From: Paracoccaceae bacterium
Lineage (GTDB): Bacteria; Pseudomonadota; Alphaproteobacteria; Rhodobacterales; Rhodobacteraceae
DNA: 5,452 nt
Direction: 5' to 3'
Assembly (NCBI GenBank): GCA_015487335.1
Contig: WFPZ01000314.1
Coordinates: 1 to 5,452 of the forward strand
Shown: positions 5,280 to 5,452 of the stretch, piece after piece
Numbering within the stretch: position 1 is the stretch's first letter
Layout of the letters: each line of letters starts with the position of its first letter
Program-made: the position numbers and the translations under genes
The notes under the pieces: generated by a model
Seen by the model: only the letters and a program-made list of their open reading frames with translations
The model's database searches: none
What the model was told of the DNA's origin: nothing

Positions 5280-5452
5280 CGGGCGGCGGCGAGGGGTTTC
5301 TCTCGCGCTGGTCGCGCCGCAAGGCGGAGGCGCGCGAGGAGGGCGGGCGCGAAGAGGCCGGCCCGGATCTGGCGAGCTGGGAGTCTGCGGAAATTCCCGG
5401 CGAGAGCGAGGAGGAGGCGCTCGGCCGCCTCGGTCTGCCTGACCCGGATGAT
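5276..5452 (+). CDS. DUF3306 domain protein, N-terminal part (partial)
   Basis: The first 59 codons are present and the gene runs off the right edge. It opens MTGGGEGFLSRWSRRKAEAR, whose FLSRWSRRK block is typical of DUF3306 proteins, and the fragment reaches LGLPDPDD, another recognisable family block (residues 51-59). The segment between is acidic and low-complexity (Glu, Gly, Ser), probably disordered. Start ATG 5276 overlaps the DUF3305 stop in ATGA, so the two are co-translated. The function is not established; family context ties it to formate dehydrogenase clusters, and the structural genes would be expected downstream, outside the window. Confidence 0.8.
   Translation, partial: MTGGGEGFLSRWSRRKAEAREEGGREEAGPDLASWESAEIPGESEEEALGRLGLPDPDD

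Overview
This is a GC-rich bacterial window with dense, short-spaced genes. It most likely comes from an alphaproteobacterium of the Rhodobacteraceae type. I infer this from the EnvZ-like kinase tail, the adjacent DUF3305/DUF3306 gene pair and the codon bias; no marker gene fixes the genus.

Layout: (1) Positions 1-176 (+) hold the last 57 residues of a sensor histidine kinase, the end of its ATP-binding domain. (2) A 75-base convergent gap follows, with two small hairpins and a T-run. (3) Positions 252-4359 (-) hold a three-gene molybdenum-hydroxylase locus. In transcription order it has a MarR-family regulator (GTG start), an FAD-binding subunit (TTG start), and a 910-residue subunit that fuses the [2Fe-2S]x2 domain to the molybdopterin domain. 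The last two genes overlap by 8 bases. Between marR and the FAD gene lies a compact control region: a perfect TTGACA -35 box, a weak -10, and a palindrome (TTGCATGCAA) centred on the predicted transcription start. (4) Positions 4360-4703 are a 344-base divergent intergenic region with two inverted repeats, a perfect 14-base tandem duplication and a short direct repeat, but no convincing gene. (5) Positions 4704-5452 (+) hold a DUF3305 gene and the first 59 codons of a DUF3306 gene, overlapping by ATGA. From family knowledge, this pair usually opens a formate dehydrogenase maturation/structural cluster, which would continue past the right edge.

Working model: MarR binds the palindrome and represses a xanthine dehydrogenase-family enzyme that hydroxylates an unidentified substrate, probably a heterocycle or aldehyde. 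Electrons would run Mo to the two FeS clusters to FAD. The active site keeps the catalytic Glu (E869) and an Arg aligned with bovine XDH Arg880, but has Leu where classical xanthine dehydrogenases have Glu802, so the substrate may not be xanthine. Two molybdenum-enzyme loci therefore sit back to back around one intergenic region. I see no mobile element, CRISPR, RNA gene or clearly new system. The most useful leads are the operator/promoter, the active-site variant and the structured intergenic region.
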